NCBI RefSeq assembly: GCF_026419855.1
Contig: NZ_JAOAKP010000014.1
Coordinates: forward strand, 1 to 37,329
Origin: Methanothrix sp.
GTDB lineage: Archaea > Halobacteriota > Methanosarcinia > Methanotrichales > Methanotrichaceae
Direction of reading: 5' to 3'
Length of the DNA: 37,329 bases
The position numbers were made by a program, and so were the translations under genes. The notes beneath the pieces were generated by a model, which saw nothing but the letters and a program-made list of their open reading frames with translations, searched no databases and was not told the origin of the DNA. Below, one piece after another: positions 25,383 through 33,583 of this stretch (positions are counted from its first letter, which is position 1; the number at the start of each line of letters is the position of its first letter).

Positions 25383-26441
25383 TTGCTTAGAGGAGGTCCA
25401 AGAACGACGAAGGTGGATGCCAGAGCTCTTGTGGAGGCGATGCTGTTTGCAGCGGGTCGGCCTCTCTCTGTGGAGGAGATGACAGGCCTCACAGGACTCG
25501 ATGCCAAGGAGGTGCTTGATGCCGCAGAATCACTTTTGAGGGAGTATTCATCCCGCTGTGGCGGCATTGAGGTCAGAGCAGTCGAGGGGTCCTTTGTGAT
25601 GCAGGTGAGAGGGGATCTCGCTCAGGCTGTAGCGATGGTCGCGCCAAGGGAGCTTGAATCCTCTGTGATACGCACGCTAGCTGTCATCGCATACAGGCAA
25701 CCGATAACGCAGAGCGATCTCGCAAGGATCCGCGGTAACAAGTGCTACGAGCACGTCAGGATCCTGGAGCGTATGGGCCTGATAAGCGCGAGCAAGAAGG
25801 GCAGAACCAGGGAGCTCAGGACGACCAGAGGGTTTGCGGAGTACTTCGGCCTGCAGTCTGCGAACCCTGAGTTTCTTAGGGAGATGATCTCCAGGAAGCG
25901 TGAGATGATTGGCATCACCCCGATATATGAGAGCCTGGCCAGGCGGCTTGGGATCGATTACGTGGTGGTAAACCCGTACAGGCCTGACGAGAATGATACT
26001 GCCAGGCTGAGGGAGATCCAGCTCCTTGTAGCATCCCCAGGGTATGCAGAGAGGATAAGGGAGCACTACTCGGGGGAGATCCTCGAGATCGGCACGTCGA
26101 CATTCTCAAAGCTGAAGGAGGGCGTGGAGAGGCTGGCACTTAAGCTGAATGATCTGCCTAATGCAGAGACTCTGATCAGAGAGATCGACGCTGCCATGCG
26201 GGAGTACAGGGAGAGGGCACGGGGCCTGGGTCCGGTGAAGCCCCTGACGCCGATCGCGAGGGAGATCGCCCTGGATATGCGTCTGGAAATAGGGGAGGGC
26301 GTGACTGCAGCAGCCGATTACACGGGAACTGGAGCTGAGATCATCATACCCACACATCAGGAGAGCAATATCGATATAATTGAACGGATCAGACAGAGAT
26401 ACGATGCGATGCTCGAGGGGCTCATGCAGCGGCGCAGGTGA
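25383..26441 (+). CDS. scpB: Segregation and condensation protein ScpB, extended
   Basis: ScpB is the winged-helix kite subunit of SMC-ScpAB condensin. The first ~180 residues match ScpB: LVEAMLFAAGRPLSVEEMTGL, the PRELESSVIRTLAVIAYRQPITQSDLARIRG core and TRGFAEYFGL. The family normally ends near 180-220 residues; here a further ~170 residues follow, rich in charge and helices, of unknown function. No scpA or smc is adjacent. TTG 25383 is chosen because GGAGAGG lies about 9 nt upstream; GTG 25413 has poor spacing to the AGGAGGT at 25391. Confidence 0.85.
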   Translation: MLRGGPRTTKVDARALVEAMLFAAGRPLSVEEMTGLTGLDAKEVLDAAESLLREYSSRCGGIEVRAVEGSFVMQVRGDLAQAVAMVAPRELESSVIRTLAVIAYRQPITQSDLARIRGNKCYEHVRILERMGLISASKKGRTRELRTTRGFAEYFGLQSANPEFLREMISRKREMIGITPIYESLARRLGIDYVVVNPYRPDENDTARLREIQLLVASPGYAERIREHYSGEILEIGTSTFSKLKEGVERLALKLNDLPNAETLIREIDAAMREYRERARGLGPVKPLTPIAREIALDMRLEIGEGVTAAADYTGTGAEIIIPTHQESNIDIIERIRQRYDAMLEGLMQRRR

Positions 26442-26714
26442 AGGCTCAGATTTTACATGCATTGGGGTTAAGGAGAGACCATCCAGGTGAGTTTATGAAA
26501 AGGCGCTCTCGGCCATATGATAGCTTGCCCGCAGATAAATTGGTCTGGCTATGCGCTCCTGGCGAGAGAATACGTGCCTTCAGCAACCGGTTTGCATGAT
26601 TATCCAAGTTGCTAAGCACATATGAGCGTGAAAAGTTGCCTATTCCACAAAAGTTGGGCCCAGTTGAAGTCCCCGGTAAATGGAATAGTGAACCTCAAGA
26701 GCAGCTGCTGACAG

Positions 26715-27212
26715 TTATGGTACAGGACGCACATCACCTTCAAGAGAGAACCCGCGCTGCACGTTCTCCCTTGCTGTCCCGACGCACCGCGCACACAGAG
26801 CGAAGGGGCGCCTCTCGATCTCTTCTCGACTCATGGCCGGCTGCATGAGGCACCGCCATGTGCAGTGATCCAGCCCCAGGATGTGGCCGATCTCATGCAT
26901 CGCCACATTCATCCAGGCTGTTCCTGGCAAACCACATGTTGTGGCGATGGCACATCGCCCGGCAGCGCATCCGAATATCGGGCCTGTGCCTGGAAGATAT
27001 ACCTCGCCATCGACCACCCAGATGGATGGATACGCTCCTGTTTTTTTCAAAAGCACGCTCAGTATATCTGCGGCGTCATTCCTGCCATGCAGGTGCTCAG
27101 GTGGATCTGAGAACTCCAGGGACAGCTCAAGATCGCGAAAGGAGCTCTCAAAGAGAGATACGAGCATCTCCCTGCTCAGATCATCCCCGCTGAAGAGGAC
27201 TCTCACTCTCAT
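26715..27212 (-). CDS. amzA: Archaemetzincin, zinc metalloprotease
   Basis: A small metzincin-type peptidase. The zinc-binding HEIGHILGLDH (106-116) is followed by Cys117, Cys121, the Met-turn Met123, and a CxxC at 140-143, matching the archaemetzincin signature with its second zinc site. The spacings are each one residue shorter than the consensus as I recall it. Length is 165. ATG 27212 is supported by TTGATC three nt upstream; ATG 27227 would add five residues. It overlaps the 3' end of the upstream Mrp gene by 32 nt, so the two are co-transcribed. Physiological substrate unknown. Confidence 0.9.
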   Translation of the reverse strand: MRVRVLFSGDDLSREMLVSLFESSFRDLELSLEFSDPPEHLHGRNDAADILSVLLKKTGAYPSIWVVDGEVYLPGTGPIFGCAAGRCAIATTCGLPGTAWMNVAMHEIGHILGLDHCTWRCLMQPAMSREEIERRPFALCARCVGTARENVQRGFSLEGDVRPVP

Positions 27213-28038
27213 CTGGATCAAGCGCACGGACTATCTTGGATGCGATCAAATCCATCGATCCGAACCCAGGGGAGTGCATCTCAGTCCCGTCAAGATACCT
27301 GTACAGCATGCTCAGCTCCGGGTCCACAGGAACAGATCCCAGGAACTTCACACTCATATCTCGCGCCGATACCTCACCATTCCCGGATCCGAATGCATCA
27401 ATCATCTTCCCGCAGTGAGGGCATACGAGGCCGCTCATGTTCTCGACCATGCCGATTATGCGCACATTCATCTTCCTGAACATATCGATCGATTTCTTCG
27501 TATCGAGTATGGCGACATCTTGAGGTGTTGTGACGACCACAACGCCATCCAGATCTGGTATCAGCTGGACCAGGCTTATGGGCTCGTCGCTGGTTCCAGG
27601 CGGAAGATCCACGATCAGGTAGTCGAGATCCCCCCAGCAGACAGCAGATATGAACTGCTTTATTGCAGCCATCTTCATCGGGCCGCGCCACACAACCGAG
27701 GTCCCGGATGTCGGAAGTATCAGAGCCATCGACACGACCTTGATGTTGCCAACAGTCGCAGGATGTATGCCGTCAGGTCCCACTGTGAGGCGCTCCTCCT
27801 CTATTCCGAGCAGTTTTGGTATATTCGGTCCCGTTATATCCGCATCAAGCAATCCGACAGTGTAGCCCCTCTTCGCCAGCCAGATCGCGAGATACGCTGC
27901 CACGGTGCTTTTGCCCACGCCTCCCTTGCCGCTTCCCACAAGCATCTTTCTTCTTATCCTCGTCATGCGCTTCACTTCAGCCGTACAGGACCCGCGCGCA
28001 TCACACCTGTCGCATGCCTTATCGCATTTATCTTGCAT
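27181..28038 (-). CDS. Mrp/NBP35 family Fe-S scaffold ATPase
   Basis: A P-loop ATPase of the Mrp/NBP35/ApbC group that assembles and transfers iron-sulfur clusters. An N-terminal Cys cluster (C5, C9, C12, C18), as in NBP35, precedes the deviant Walker A GSGKGGVGKST (35-45). The family motifs LDADITGPNIPKLLG, VDLPPGTSDE and the bridging CPHC (about 205) are intact. Length is 285. ATG 28038 gives MQDKCDKACDRC. It is the first gene of a two-gene unit with archaemetzincin; a physical link between a metal-cluster carrier and a zinc protease is suggestive only. Confidence 0.93.
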   Translation of the reverse strand: MQDKCDKACDRCDARGSCTAEVKRMTRIRRKMLVGSGKGGVGKSTVAAYLAIWLAKRGYTVGLLDADITGPNIPKLLGIEEERLTVGPDGIHPATVGNIKVVSMALILPTSGTSVVWRGPMKMAAIKQFISAVCWGDLDYLIVDLPPGTSDEPISLVQLIPDLDGVVVVTTPQDVAILDTKKSIDMFRKMNVRIIGMVENMSGLVCPHCGKMIDAFGSGNGEVSARDMSVKFLGSVPVDPELSMLYRYLDGTEMHSPGFGSMDLIASKIVRALDPDESESPLQRG

Positions 28039-28132
28039 GTCTCAGCCCTCTCAGCGGTGCTTCAAATACAGATGGGATCTGGATAAATCCATTTGGATCA
28101 TCTGTGCGCCCAGCGGAGGAGCGCTATCTATT

Positions 28133-28283
28133 CCTGAGCTCCTCATCATTTATAGTATTCCGCATAAGTTGATATAATATTGCATATTACATAAAATCGT
28201 GTATGAAGTGTGACATGTCCATCAAATTTTAAATTAGCTTATATGAAGTGATGCAAAGGACTATAAATGATTAGGAGCTCAGG
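28133..28283. repeat. Palindrome split by the 115-bp element
   Basis: The arms CCTGAGCTCCTCATCATT (28133-28150) and AATGATTAGGAGCTCAGG (28266-28283) are reverse complements at 17 of 18 positions. Without the inserted element they would form one ~38-bp palindrome centred on TA. Related arm sequences occur at 60-77 and 33377-33394. Confidence 0.75.
28151..28265 (-). mobile_element. 115-bp MITE-like element, copy 3
   Basis: Reverse orientation relative to copies 1 and 2; 5 of 115 positions differ from copy 1 by hand count. It starts TATAGTATTCCGC and ends GGACTATA on the plus strand. It is inserted in the exact centre of a palindrome, again at TA. Confidence 0.85.
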
Positions 28284-28430
28284 ATCGACTCTATCTCCTT
28301 CTGCAGGGTTACCGATTAGCTGAACCACAGGGATGAGCGAAGGCGGAGCGGATACCAGCACTCAAGATCTGGGCCGAGGCCCAAAACCGTTTAAAGCCAT
28401 GCGCGCTACGGTGCATGGAGGCGTTTGACT

Positions 28431-29003
28431 TTGCTCGAGATACTGAAGAGGTCGCTCTACGACGCGCCTGTGTTCAAGAGAGGGGACTACAACTACTTCA
28501 TTCATCCTATAACAGATGGTGTTCCGGAGACGAGACCTGAGCTGATAAGAGAGGTCGTCTGTCACATAATCAGAATCGCAGATCTGGATGTCGACAAGAT
28601 AGTTACCGTTGAGGCGATGGGAATACCAATTGGCGGGGCGCTCTCACTTGTGACAGACATACCGCTCGTGATAATTCGCAAGAAGATGTATGGACTGCCC
28701 GGAGAGATAGAGGTCAGCCAGGTCACTGGCTACTCCAAATCGAAGATATACCTCAACGGAATAAAAAAAGGAGATCGTGTGATATTTGTGGATGACGTTG
28801 TGAGCACCGGAGGCACAGCCCTCGCGGTGATGAAGGCTCTGGAGGCTGCAGGTGCTGTGATCAGGGATGCTGTTGTTGTGATCGAAAGGGGCGATGGAGC
28901 TGAGCGTGTGAGATCCGCCGGTTACCCACTCAAAACCATGGTGAGGGTGGATGTGGATGAGAGGCGTGTATTCAGGGTGGAGGAGGTCTCGTTCAGGTCT
29001 TGA
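28431..29003 (+). CDS. hpt: Hypoxanthine/guanine phosphoribosyltransferase
   Basis: Purine salvage: converts hypoxanthine or guanine with PRPP to IMP or GMP. The archaeal Hpt N-terminus [22 protein letters not shown] and the PRPP-binding loop [14 protein letters not shown] (about 119-132) are clear. Length is 190. TTG 28431 is preferred: GGAGG at 28417-28421 then has 9 nt spacing and the N-terminus matches relatives; TTG 28425 is too close. The stop overlaps the DUF357 start (TTGA). Confidence 0.92.
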   Translation: MLEILKRSLYDAPVFKRGDYNYFIHPITDGVPETRPELIREVVCHIIRIADLDVDKIVTVEAMGIPIGGALSLVTDIPLVIIRKKMYGLPGEIEVSQVTGYSKSKIYLNGIKKGDRVIFVDDVVSTGGTALAVMKALEAAGAVIRDAVVVIERGDGAERVRSAGYPLKTMVRVDVDERRVFRVEEVSFRS

Positions 29004-29236
29004 CCGGAGATCTTGCATCTGAGCTCAGAGCCGAGACCGAGAAGTGGCTCAAGAGGGCTGATGAGAGGCTCTCGAGATGCGCGGGGGATGAGAGGTTTCT
29101 GAGCAACATAAAGGCATACATCAGCGACTCGAGGTACTTTCTTGAAATAGGAGATCCCATCCGGGCATTCGAGGCGGTTATCTGGGCCTGGGCGTGGCTC
29201 GAGATCGGCGAGGAGCTGGAAAGGATAAAAGGCTGA
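29000..29236 (+). CDS. DUF357 protein
   Basis: A 78-residue helical protein matching DUF357, with the typical [13 protein letters not shown] and [14 protein letters not shown] segments. Function unknown; the family forms small helical bundles. TTG 29000 overlaps the hpt stop as TTGA, so it is translationally coupled to hpt, a linkage that may point to a nucleotide-related role. Confidence 0.85.
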   Translation: MTGDLASELRAETEKWLKRADERLSRCAGDERFLSNIKAYISDSRYFLEIGDPIRAFEAVIWAWAWLEIGEELERIKG

Positions 29237-29467
29237 CACGGCTCTCAGCATGTGAAGGCTGATCGCCGATACTGAACGCAGGAACCGATGCTAAGGGATG
29301 TGCCTGCTTTATCGGATGCTCCAGCTCGATGCAGGTACACGACCCGAAAAATGGCTCGCTGCCATGTCCTCCATGCATCTCTCAAAGCCTGCAAACGGCG
29401 CAAGCTTTTTATCCTGAGTTACGATGATCATTCTGCCTTCGCACTTATTGTATGATGAGGATTTGAA

Positions 29468-29980
29468 ATGGCCAGAATGCATAGTCGTAAGAAGGGTTCA
29501 TCGAGATCGAGACCACCGCTGGTGGACAAGCTGCCTGAGTGGTGTGATGTGAGCAAGGAGGAGCTCGAGAAGACCATAATGACCCTCCATGAGCGAGGAA
29601 TGTCGACTGCGATGATCGGGCTCACGCTCAGAGATCAGTATGGCGTGCCGAACGTCAAGATGATCCTCGGAAAGAGCCTGAGCAGCTTCCTCAGGGAGAG
29701 AAATGCGCTACCGGAGATACCTGAGGATCTGAGCAACCTGATGAGAAAGGCGCTCGGACTGAGGCGACACCTCCTCAGAGCTCTCCCGAAGGGTGCTGTT
29801 AGCGATACGAGCGGGGGCAGGCTTCCAAAGACAAAGGACATACACAACAAGAGGGCCCTCCAGCTCGTTGAGAGCAAGATCCGCAGGCTTGTGAAGTACT
29901 ACAAGCGGGTTGGCAGGCTGCCGGCCACATGGGATTACAGGCCTGAGGCGGCTGAGATTCAGATATCTTCAAAGCAGTGA
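29468..29980 (+). CDS. rps15: 30S ribosomal protein S15
   Basis: Archaeal/eukaryotic-type S15 with an N-terminal extension (MARMHSRKKGSSRS) ahead of the S15 core; HNKRALQLVESKIRRLVKYYKR near the C-terminus is diagnostic. Length is 170, slightly longer than usual because of a short C-terminal tail. A TATA-like CTTTTTATCC lies at about 29404-29413. It leads an rps15-recJ-pcc1-serS gene string; the S15-RecJ-Pcc1 order is widely kept in archaea. Confidence 0.96.
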   Translation: MARMHSRKKGSSRSRPPLVDKLPEWCDVSKEELEKTIMTLHERGMSTAMIGLTLRDQYGVPNVKMILGKSLSSFLRERNALPEIPEDLSNLMRKALGLRRHLLRALPKGAVSDTSGGRLPKTKDIHNKRALQLVESKIRRLVKYYKRVGRLPATWDYRPEAAEIQISSKQ

Positions 29981-29982
29981 TC

Positions 29983-31266
29983 ATGAAGGCGTTCGAGAAA
30001 GCCGCAGAGTCCGTAGCGAGGGCCGTTCTCCAGTGCGATAGGGTTGTCGTGGTCTCACATGACGATGCAGACGGCATATCGTCAGCAGGCCTGATCTGCA
30101 ACGCTCTCGCTCGCGCCGGGATTCCCTTCCAGGCCAGGCTGACGCAGCGTCTGACTGTGGATGCCATTGAGGGCCTGGAGCCTCCGATCATCTTCTGCGA
30201 CATGGGCAGCGGCCAGCCTGATGTGGTATCGGGAATAAAGGGCGATGTCTTTGTGCTTGACCATCACAGACCTGTCGGCTCTCTTGACTGCATGTCTCTC
30301 AACCCCCATAACTTCGGCATTGACGGGGCCTTTGAGATGAGCGCGTCAGGTGTCGTTTACTCTGTCGTGAGAAAGATGGGGGATAACAGGGACCTCGCAG
30401 GGCTTGCGCTTGTTGGCGCGATAGGCGACAGGCAGGCGATGACAGGGGCAAACAGGCTAATACTGGAGGAGGGGCTTGCGACGGGAGCGGTCGTGGTGCG
30501 CCCCGGGCTCAAGATGGCAGAGGATGGCGAGATCTCGAAGGTCTTCGAGCGATCCATCGAGCCACTGCTTGACTTCACCGGAGATCCGGAGAAGGTGCAG
30601 GCGTTCCTGAGAGAGGTCGGAGTTGATGGCAGGGTGGAGGATCTCAGCGGCGAATCGCTTACGAGGCTATCAACAGCGCTGGTCCTGAAGCTTCTCATGC
30701 AGGGAAGCTTTGCGGCGGATTCTGTTATAGGCGAGGCGATACGGCTAAAGAGAGAGGTGGTCGAGAACGCCTTCGAACTTGTTCTCCTTCTGAACGCATG
30801 CGGTCGTCTTGAGAAGCCTGGAGTAGGGCTGATGCTGTGTCTGCGGGACAAATCTGCGCTACATGAGGCGAGAAGGATCGCTGATGATTACAGAAGGGAG
30901 ATTCTCGCAGGCATCGATCTGCTCCGCAGGAACAACAAGGAGATGGAGAACATAAGGTACTTGATAGCAGAGAACCTGCACGGCGGCGGGGTCATAGCAG
31001 GTCTTGGCATAAGGTATCTGTACACCGACAAACCGCTCATAGTTCTGAATAACAGGGACGGCACCATCAGGGTCTCTGCGAGAGGCAACAGGCCACTCGT
31101 AAGAAGAGGTCTGGATTTGTCAGTAGCTTTGAGGCAGGCCGCGGAGAGCGTTGGCGGAAAGGGCGGCGGGCACAGCATAGCAAGCGGCGCCTCGATACCG
31201 CCAGGCACTGAGGAGCAGTTTTTACTGAAGCTGAATGAGATCATCGGTGATCAGCTTAAGCGATGA
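29983..31266 (+). CDS. Archaeal RecJ-like DHH nuclease (GAN-type)
   Basis: A DHH-DHHA1 phosphoesterase. In archaea such proteins bind GINS at the replication fork (GAN) or act as RecJ-like exonucleases. The motifs SHDDADGISSAG (27-31 metal ligands), FCDMG, LDHHRP (DHH at 93-95) and the C-terminal GGKGGGHSIASGA of DHHA1 are intact. Length is 427. ATG 29983 follows the S15 stop by two nt; GTG 29977 overlapping that stop is also possible. The pcc1 gene overlaps its 3' end. Confidence 0.9.
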   Translation: MKAFEKAAESVARAVLQCDRVVVVSHDDADGISSAGLICNALARAGIPFQARLTQRLTVDAIEGLEPPIIFCDMGSGQPDVVSGIKGDVFVLDHHRPVGSLDCMSLNPHNFGIDGAFEMSASGVVYSVVRKMGDNRDLAGLALVGAIGDRQAMTGANRLILEEGLATGAVVVRPGLKMAEDGEISKVFERSIEPLLDFTGDPEKVQAFLREVGVDGRVEDLSGESLTRLSTALVLKLLMQGSFAADSVIGEAIRLKREVVENAFELVLLLNACGRLEKPGVGLMLCLRDKSALHEARRIADDYRREILAGIDLLRRNNKEMENIRYLIAENLHGGGVIAGLGIRYLYTDKPLIVLNNRDGTIRVSARGNRPLVRRGLDLSVALRQAAESVGGKGGGHSIASGASIPPGTEEQFLLKLNEIIGDQLKR

Positions 31267-31499
31267 TATCGATGATACCGATGATATCAGTAAAGCTCAT
31301 ATTTTCAGGAGGGGATGTGCGGGAGATATCAAATGCACTGGAGCCAGACAACCTTCCCAGCATGAGGGTCTCTGTGCATGACGATGAGATGACCATAGAG
31401 CTAAGCGCTGAGAGGATCGGCACAGTGCTGTCCACGGTCGATGATCTGCTTATGAACATCAAGGTGGCTGAGGAGGCCATTGGGTCCTCGGAGGTTTGA
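31263..31499 (+). CDS. pcc1: KEOPS complex subunit Pcc1
   Basis: Pcc1 dimerises in the KEOPS complex that makes the t6A modification of tRNA. The small Pcc1 fold is seen in VKLIFSGG … [13 protein letters not shown] … [21 protein letters not shown]. Length is up to 78. Three in-frame ATGs occur at 31263, 31272 and 31281 because of a 9-bp repeat (GATGATAYC); the first overlaps the RecJ stop as ATGA, the third gives the usual N-terminus. The next gene starts 2 nt after the stop. Confidence 0.88.
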   Translation: MISMIPMISVKLIFSGGDVREISNALEPDNLPSMRVSVHDDEMTIELSAERIGTVLSTVDDLLMNIKVAEEAIGSSEV

Positions 31500-31500
31500 G

Positions 31501-33003
31501 ATGAGATTTCATTTAGAGGCGAGCCTGAGACTCAGCGGCGATGCTGCAAATGCTGAGGGCGATCTTGCTGAGTTCTTCGAAAAGCAGGCTGCGGACCTTC
31601 TGAAGAAGGGCGCGCCTGAAGGCATGGGCGCGAGAATTGCTGGCTGGAGGATCGCAGGTGACCGGCTGGAGATAACAATAGAGAGCGACAGGTACGTGAG
31701 GGCGCATGATGCCCTTCTCAGGCTCAGAAAACCGCTGGCAGATGTCCTCGGAAGAAAACACCGGCTGGGCATCAGGGGCATAGATGTCAGCAGATTCGAG
31801 ATACAGATCGAGTCCGATCGCCCGATAACCCACAGGATTCCATATGTAAAGGAGGCGAGATACGAGGGTGGACGCCTCACGCTCCTCCTGGGCGTCGAGG
31901 ACCCAAAGCGCGGATGGACATGGATGCTCGAGAACCGCATCCCAGACAGAATTGTCAATCTGCTTGAGGAGAAGCTCCAGAGCTATGGAGGAAAGGCCGA
32001 GCACTGGGAGCTGCTGTGGGAGAGCCCGCCGAGGGAGATCAAATTCAATGCCGATCCCACGCAGGAGATGCTAAAGCGGGGATGGATAAAGCACGGATCC
32101 GCGAGAGGCCAGTGGATACATGGCCCGCAGTCGACGCATCTCTTCAGGACGTTCGAGAGGATCGTGCTTGAGGAGATCCTTGTGCCCCTTGGATACAGGG
32201 AGATGATATTCCCAAAGCTCGACACATGGGATGTGTGGAAGAGAAGCGGGCATGCCCAGGGAGTTTACCCTGAGATCTACTATGTGTGCCCTCCGAAGAG
32301 CAGGGATCCGGCGTTCTGGGAGGAGGTCATCGATTACTACAAGGTTACACATGAGGTCCCGCTCGATCTGATAAAGGAGAAGATTGACTACCCGATCGGC
32401 GGGATGTGCTATGCGCAGTGCCCCACATTCTGGGTCTTCCTACAGGGCGCCACGCTTCCGAACGATGAGCTCCCCATAAAGGTGTTCGACAGATCTGGAA
32501 CGAGCCACAGGTACGAGTCCGGAGGCATTCATGGTATAGAGCGCGTCGATGAGTTCCATAGGATAGAGATCGTATGGCTTGGCACGAAGCAGCAGGTCCT
32601 GGAGGAAGCAGAGCGGCTCAAGGAGAGGTACAGGCGTATCTTCGAGGATATCCTGGAGCTGCGCTGGCGCATGGCCTGGGTCACTCCATGGTTCATGGCA
32701 CAGGAGGGCAGGACAGGCCTCGCCGAGATGGAGGGGGCCGGCACCATAGACTACGAGGCACTACTTCCATACAGCGGCAACTGGATCGAGTTCCAGAACC
32801 TCTCGGTGAACGGCGAGAAGTACCCAAAGGGGTTCTCTGTGAAGGCTCAGAGCGGCGAGAGCCTGTGGAGCGGGTGCAGCGGAGTGGGCCTGGAGAGATG
32901 GACGAGCGTATTTCTCGGACAGAAAGGGCTGGACCCGGAGAACTGGCCGGAGGAGTTCCGGAAGAGGTTCGGGGAGATGCCAAGAGGCTTCAGATTCCTC
33001 TGA
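31501..33003 (+). CDS. serS: Seryl-tRNA synthetase, type 2 (methanogen type)
   Basis: Charges tRNA-Ser. This is the rare methanogenic SerRS with an active-site zinc: [10 protein letters not shown] contributes one zinc Cys, [11 protein letters not shown] the Glu and [11 protein letters not shown] the second Cys. The N-terminal tRNA-binding domain is the unusual mixed form, not the coiled coil of ordinary SerRS. Length is 500, as in Methanosarcina. ATG 31501 follows GGAGGTTTGAG. It is the last gene of the string and is followed by a T-rich terminator. Its presence is strong evidence for a methanogen. Confidence 0.95.
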   Translation: MRFHLEASLRLSGDAANAEGDLAEFFEKQAADLLKKGAPEGMGARIAGWRIAGDRLEITIESDRYVRAHDALLRLRKPLADVLGRKHRLGIRGIDVSRFEIQIESDRPITHRIPYVKEARYEGGRLTLLLGVEDPKRGWTWMLENRIPDRIVNLLEEKLQSYGGKAEHWELLWESPPREIKFNADPTQEMLKRGWIKHGSARGQWIHGPQSTHLFRTFERIVLEEILVPLGYREMIFPKLDTWDVWKRSGHAQGVYPEIYYVCPPKSRDPAFWEEVIDYYKVTHEVPLDLIKEKIDYPIGGMCYAQCPTFWVFLQGATLPNDELPIKVFDRSGTSHRYESGGIHGIERVDEFHRIEIVWLGTKQQVLEEAERLKERYRRIFEDILELRWRMAWVTPWFMAQEGRTGLAEMEGAGTIDYEALLPYSGNWIEFQNLSVNGEKYPKGFSVKAQSGESLWSGCSGVGLERWTSVFLGQKGLDPENWPEEFRKRFGEMPRGFRFL

Positions 33004-33005
33004 TT

Positions 33006-33045
33006 CTTCTGTTGGTTATTTTTATTTATGTTAATTTTATTTTAA
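33006..33045 (+). terminator. T-rich terminator after serS
   Basis: Several T runs (TTATTTTTATTTATG, TTAATTTTATTTT) begin directly after the serS stop, fitting archaeal oligo-T termination. Confidence 0.55.
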
Positions 33046-33053
33046 ATTGAATA

Positions 33054-33073
33054 CCCTGCAGCTTGCTGCGGGG
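33054..33073. other. GC-rich hairpin with CTTG tetraloop
   Basis: CCCTGCAG-CTTG-CTGCGGGG folds into an 8-bp stem with one G-T wobble and a C(TTG)G-type loop, known to be very stable in RNA. It lies in non-coding DNA after the serS terminator. Purpose unknown. Confidence 0.5.
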
Positions 33074-33121
33074 TGCACAGCCGCAATTTGACTTACGCTC
33101 ATAATGCTTCATACAATTGAG

Positions 33122-33315
33122 GGTAGTCTACCTATGGCGTGTGGATAAGCGCAAAAGCAATAGCTTCAGGCGATTCGTAGCCATCAGCCACGCTGGAGAA
33201 CGTCATACAGAGATGAACATACCTCTGGGTTTCGATTTCGAGGCTGATATCGTCCAAAATAAACACGTTTGGGGAAGCCAGCACATTGGGATCAACTCAA
33301 CAAAGGTAGACTACC
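33122..33315 (+). repeat. 194-bp repeat unit U, copy 2 (uninterrupted)
   Basis: Bounded by palindromic GGTAGTCTACC (33122-33132) and GGTAGACTACC (33305-33315). Its reverse complement matches 6897-7202 once the 115-bp element there is removed. It retains the empty insertion site (TA at 33260-33261). It abuts repeat V at 33319. A minus-strand frame here reads VFILDDISLEIETQ … EAIAFALIHTP then stop, a possible gene remnant. Confidence 0.75.
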
Positions 33316-33318
33316 TGG

Positions 33319-33395
33319 CACAGTTATCTTCTAAGAAAAGCAGCATCATTCGCCACATCTTCATCTCACCTTGCCTAAAGATGAGGCGCTCAGGT
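33319..33395. repeat. Dispersed repeat (family V), second copy
   Basis: Matches positions 1-78 of the window closely, beginning CACAGTTATCTTCTAAG and ending GATGAGGCGCTCAGG. It follows repeat unit U after 3 nt. No gene is present in the surrounding 33004-33565 region. Confidence 0.7.
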
Positions 33396-33583
33396 TCCGC
33401 ATTCCTCCTTTTTAAGCTCAAAAAGAGCCTATTCTAAAAAACCATTCATAGTTAATAATAGTATTTAAAATATATAAATATTTCTATGAATGATTTACAG
33501 GAATCCCAATTGTTTGTGCTGCAGAGGCATGATACTCCCACCAGCTCACAAGATTTTAATCTGATATGCGTCAATCCCTATTT

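Larger units (their letters stand above)
28039..28430. other. Divergent intergenic region with a 115-bp element in a palindrome
   Basis: Separates the mrp and hpt genes. It contains the palindrome and element described at 28133-28283. A short GGGCC/GGCCC hairpin lies at about 28373-28384, and CCGTTTAAAG (about 28387) is a candidate TATA box for hpt. Nothing else is recognised. Confidence 0.5.

Noticed and set aside
26609-26848. 79-codon plus-strand open frame
   Set aside because: Its second half lies antisense to archaemetzincin and the first half has no clear start signal. Similarity of AAGTTGCT…GAGCG to 11827-11850 is too short to claim a gene family.
33117-33437. 106-codon plus-strand open frame
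   Set aside because: It spans repeat unit U and repeat V across their boundary, and the matching unit at 6897-7202 does not keep this frame.
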